Below the pieces are notes generated by a model. That model did no database searches. It was not told the DNA's origin and saw only the letters and a program-made list of their open reading frames with translations. Position numbers and translations under genes: made by a program. A stretch of 14,129 bases of DNA. Origin: Actinomycetota bacterium. GTDB taxonomy: Bacteria > Actinomycetota > Actinomycetes > Nanopelagicales > Nanopelagicaceae. The stretch spans positions 1 to 14,129 of the forward strand of contig WLRX01000011.1 of NCBI GenBank assembly GCA_009706135.1, read 5' to 3'. Positions 13,522-14,129 of this stretch are shown here, piece after piece (position 1 is the first letter of the stretch; each line of letters starts with the position of its first letter).

Positions 13522-14129
13522 TGCGTACAAAGATGTATATCGATGGTCAATGGGTAGATGGCATTGCAACAATGGCTGTCACCGATCCAAGTGATGGTTC
13601 CGTTATTGCAGAAGTAGCCATCGCTGGCCCCGAACAATGCGAAGCCGCCGTAGCAGCAGCAGATCGCGCTGCAGCTGATTGGGCAAAGACCGCACCACGT
13701 GTTCGTTCTGAAATCTTGCGCAAAGCATTTGAAATCATGGTTGCAGAAGCAGATGCGATTGCAACCATCGTCTCTAAAGAAAATGGCAAGGTGCTCACCG
13801 ATGCAAAAGGTGAAGTCATGTATGCCGCGGAATTCTTTCGTTGGTTTGCCGAAGAAGCAGTTCGCGTTCCTGGTGACTTTCGTAAATCACCAAGTGGTGA
13901 CAAGCGCATTCTAGTTACACACCAACCAATAGGTGTCTCACTTTTAATCACACCTTGGAACTTCCCAGCCGCAATGGCCACTCGCAAAATTGGTCCAGCC
14001 ATTGCAGCTGGCTGCACAATGATTTTAAAACCTGCATCTGAAACTCCACTTACTGCCCTCGCAATCGTGGACATCATGGAACGCGCCGGAGTACCAAAGG
14101 GAGTTATCAACGTAATCCTTCCTCAAAAA
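13521..14129 (+). CDS. gabD: Succinate-semialdehyde dehydrogenase (NAD(P)+), 5' part, runs off the window
   Basis: The reading frame stays open from the ATG to the last base, giving 203 residues without a stop. It is an aldehyde dehydrogenase of the GabD type, oxidising succinate semialdehyde to succinate, the last step of GABA/4-aminobutyrate use. Visible: YIDGQWVDG (6-14) at the N-terminus, ITPWNFPAAMATRKIGPA (143-160) with the oxyanion asparagine N147, and GCTMILKPASETPL (164-177) with the cofactor lysine K170. These segments closely follow E. coli GabD. The catalytic cysteine and glutamate would lie beyond the window. Another semialdehyde substrate cannot be excluded from the N-terminal part alone. 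An in-frame ATG at 13533 is an alternative start, but 13521 has the better-placed -10 box. Confidence 0.88.
   Translation, partial: MRTKMYIDGQWVDGIATMAVTDPSDGSVIAEVAIAGPEQCEAAVAAADRAAADWAKTAPRVRSEILRKAFEIMVAEADAIATIVSKENGKVLTDAKGEVMYAAEFFRWFAEEAVRVPGDFRKSPSGDKRILVTHQPIGVSLLITPWNFPAAMATRKIGPAIAAGCTMILKPASETPLTALAIVDIMERAGVPKGVINVILPQK

Noticed and set aside
1..14129. tRNA, rRNA, CRISPR array, insertion sequence, prophage or toxin-antitoxin module
   Set aside because: No tRNA-like cloverleaf, regularly spaced repeats, transposase or integrase motifs were seen. The tRNA gene often found after tadA in actinobacteria is absent because the convergent permease gene overlaps the tadA end.

Overview
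The window reads as chromosomal DNA of a small-genome, fairly low-GC actinobacterium. The best single lineage marker is the gene pair at 10266-11197, a tRNA adenosine deaminase-associated protein followed by tadA. That pair is an actinobacterial hallmark and commonly sits next to upp, as here. The AT-leaning codon use, the almost complete absence of intergenic DNA and the many starts that look leaderless suggest a streamlined freshwater lineage such as the Nanopelagicales (acI). That placement is an inference from sequence character, not from a marker phylogeny.

Layout, left to right. 1-173 is non-coding and holds a weak terminator-like hairpin. 174-2270 (+) is a two-gene envelope unit: an exported M15 D,D-carboxypeptidase and a MurG-like glycosyltransferase. 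4338-2267 (-) is a tryptophan-degrading operon, kynureninase then tryptophan 2,3-dioxygenase, overlapping by ATGA, with no formamidase gene between or beside them. 4363-7609 (+) carries an ABC-F ATPase of Uup type, a UPF0114/YqhA membrane protein and a tandem-duplicated YdcZ/DUF606 transporter. 10183-7548 (-) is a tight operon: upp, then an ACT-domain malic enzyme, then a DedA-family membrane protein. 10266-11197 (+) is the tRNA wobble deaminase pair. 13506-11179 (-) is one large protein: a KimA-like potassium/APC permease with a USP-like cytosolic domain and a C-terminal OB-fold. 13521-14129 (+) is the 5' part of a succinate-semialdehyde dehydrogenase that runs off the window.

The genes are mainly housekeeping and central metabolism: salvage of uracil, malate to pyruvate, tryptophan to anthranilate plus alanine, succinate semialdehyde to succinate, potassium homeostasis, ribosome/translation support and cell-wall trimming. 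I see no IS element, prophage, CRISPR array, tRNA or rRNA.

Three signals deserve a second look. The permease-USP-OB fusion joins parts that I recall as separate neighbouring genes in mycobacteria. A TANNNT -10 box lies 6-9 nt upstream of the start codon in seven genes, most of them first in their transcription unit, which predicts widespread leaderless transcription; one divergent pair shares a single TA step between its two -10 boxes. All three convergent pairs overlap at their 3' ends, one of them by 62 nt. I did not find a defence, mobile or biosynthetic system of an unknown kind.
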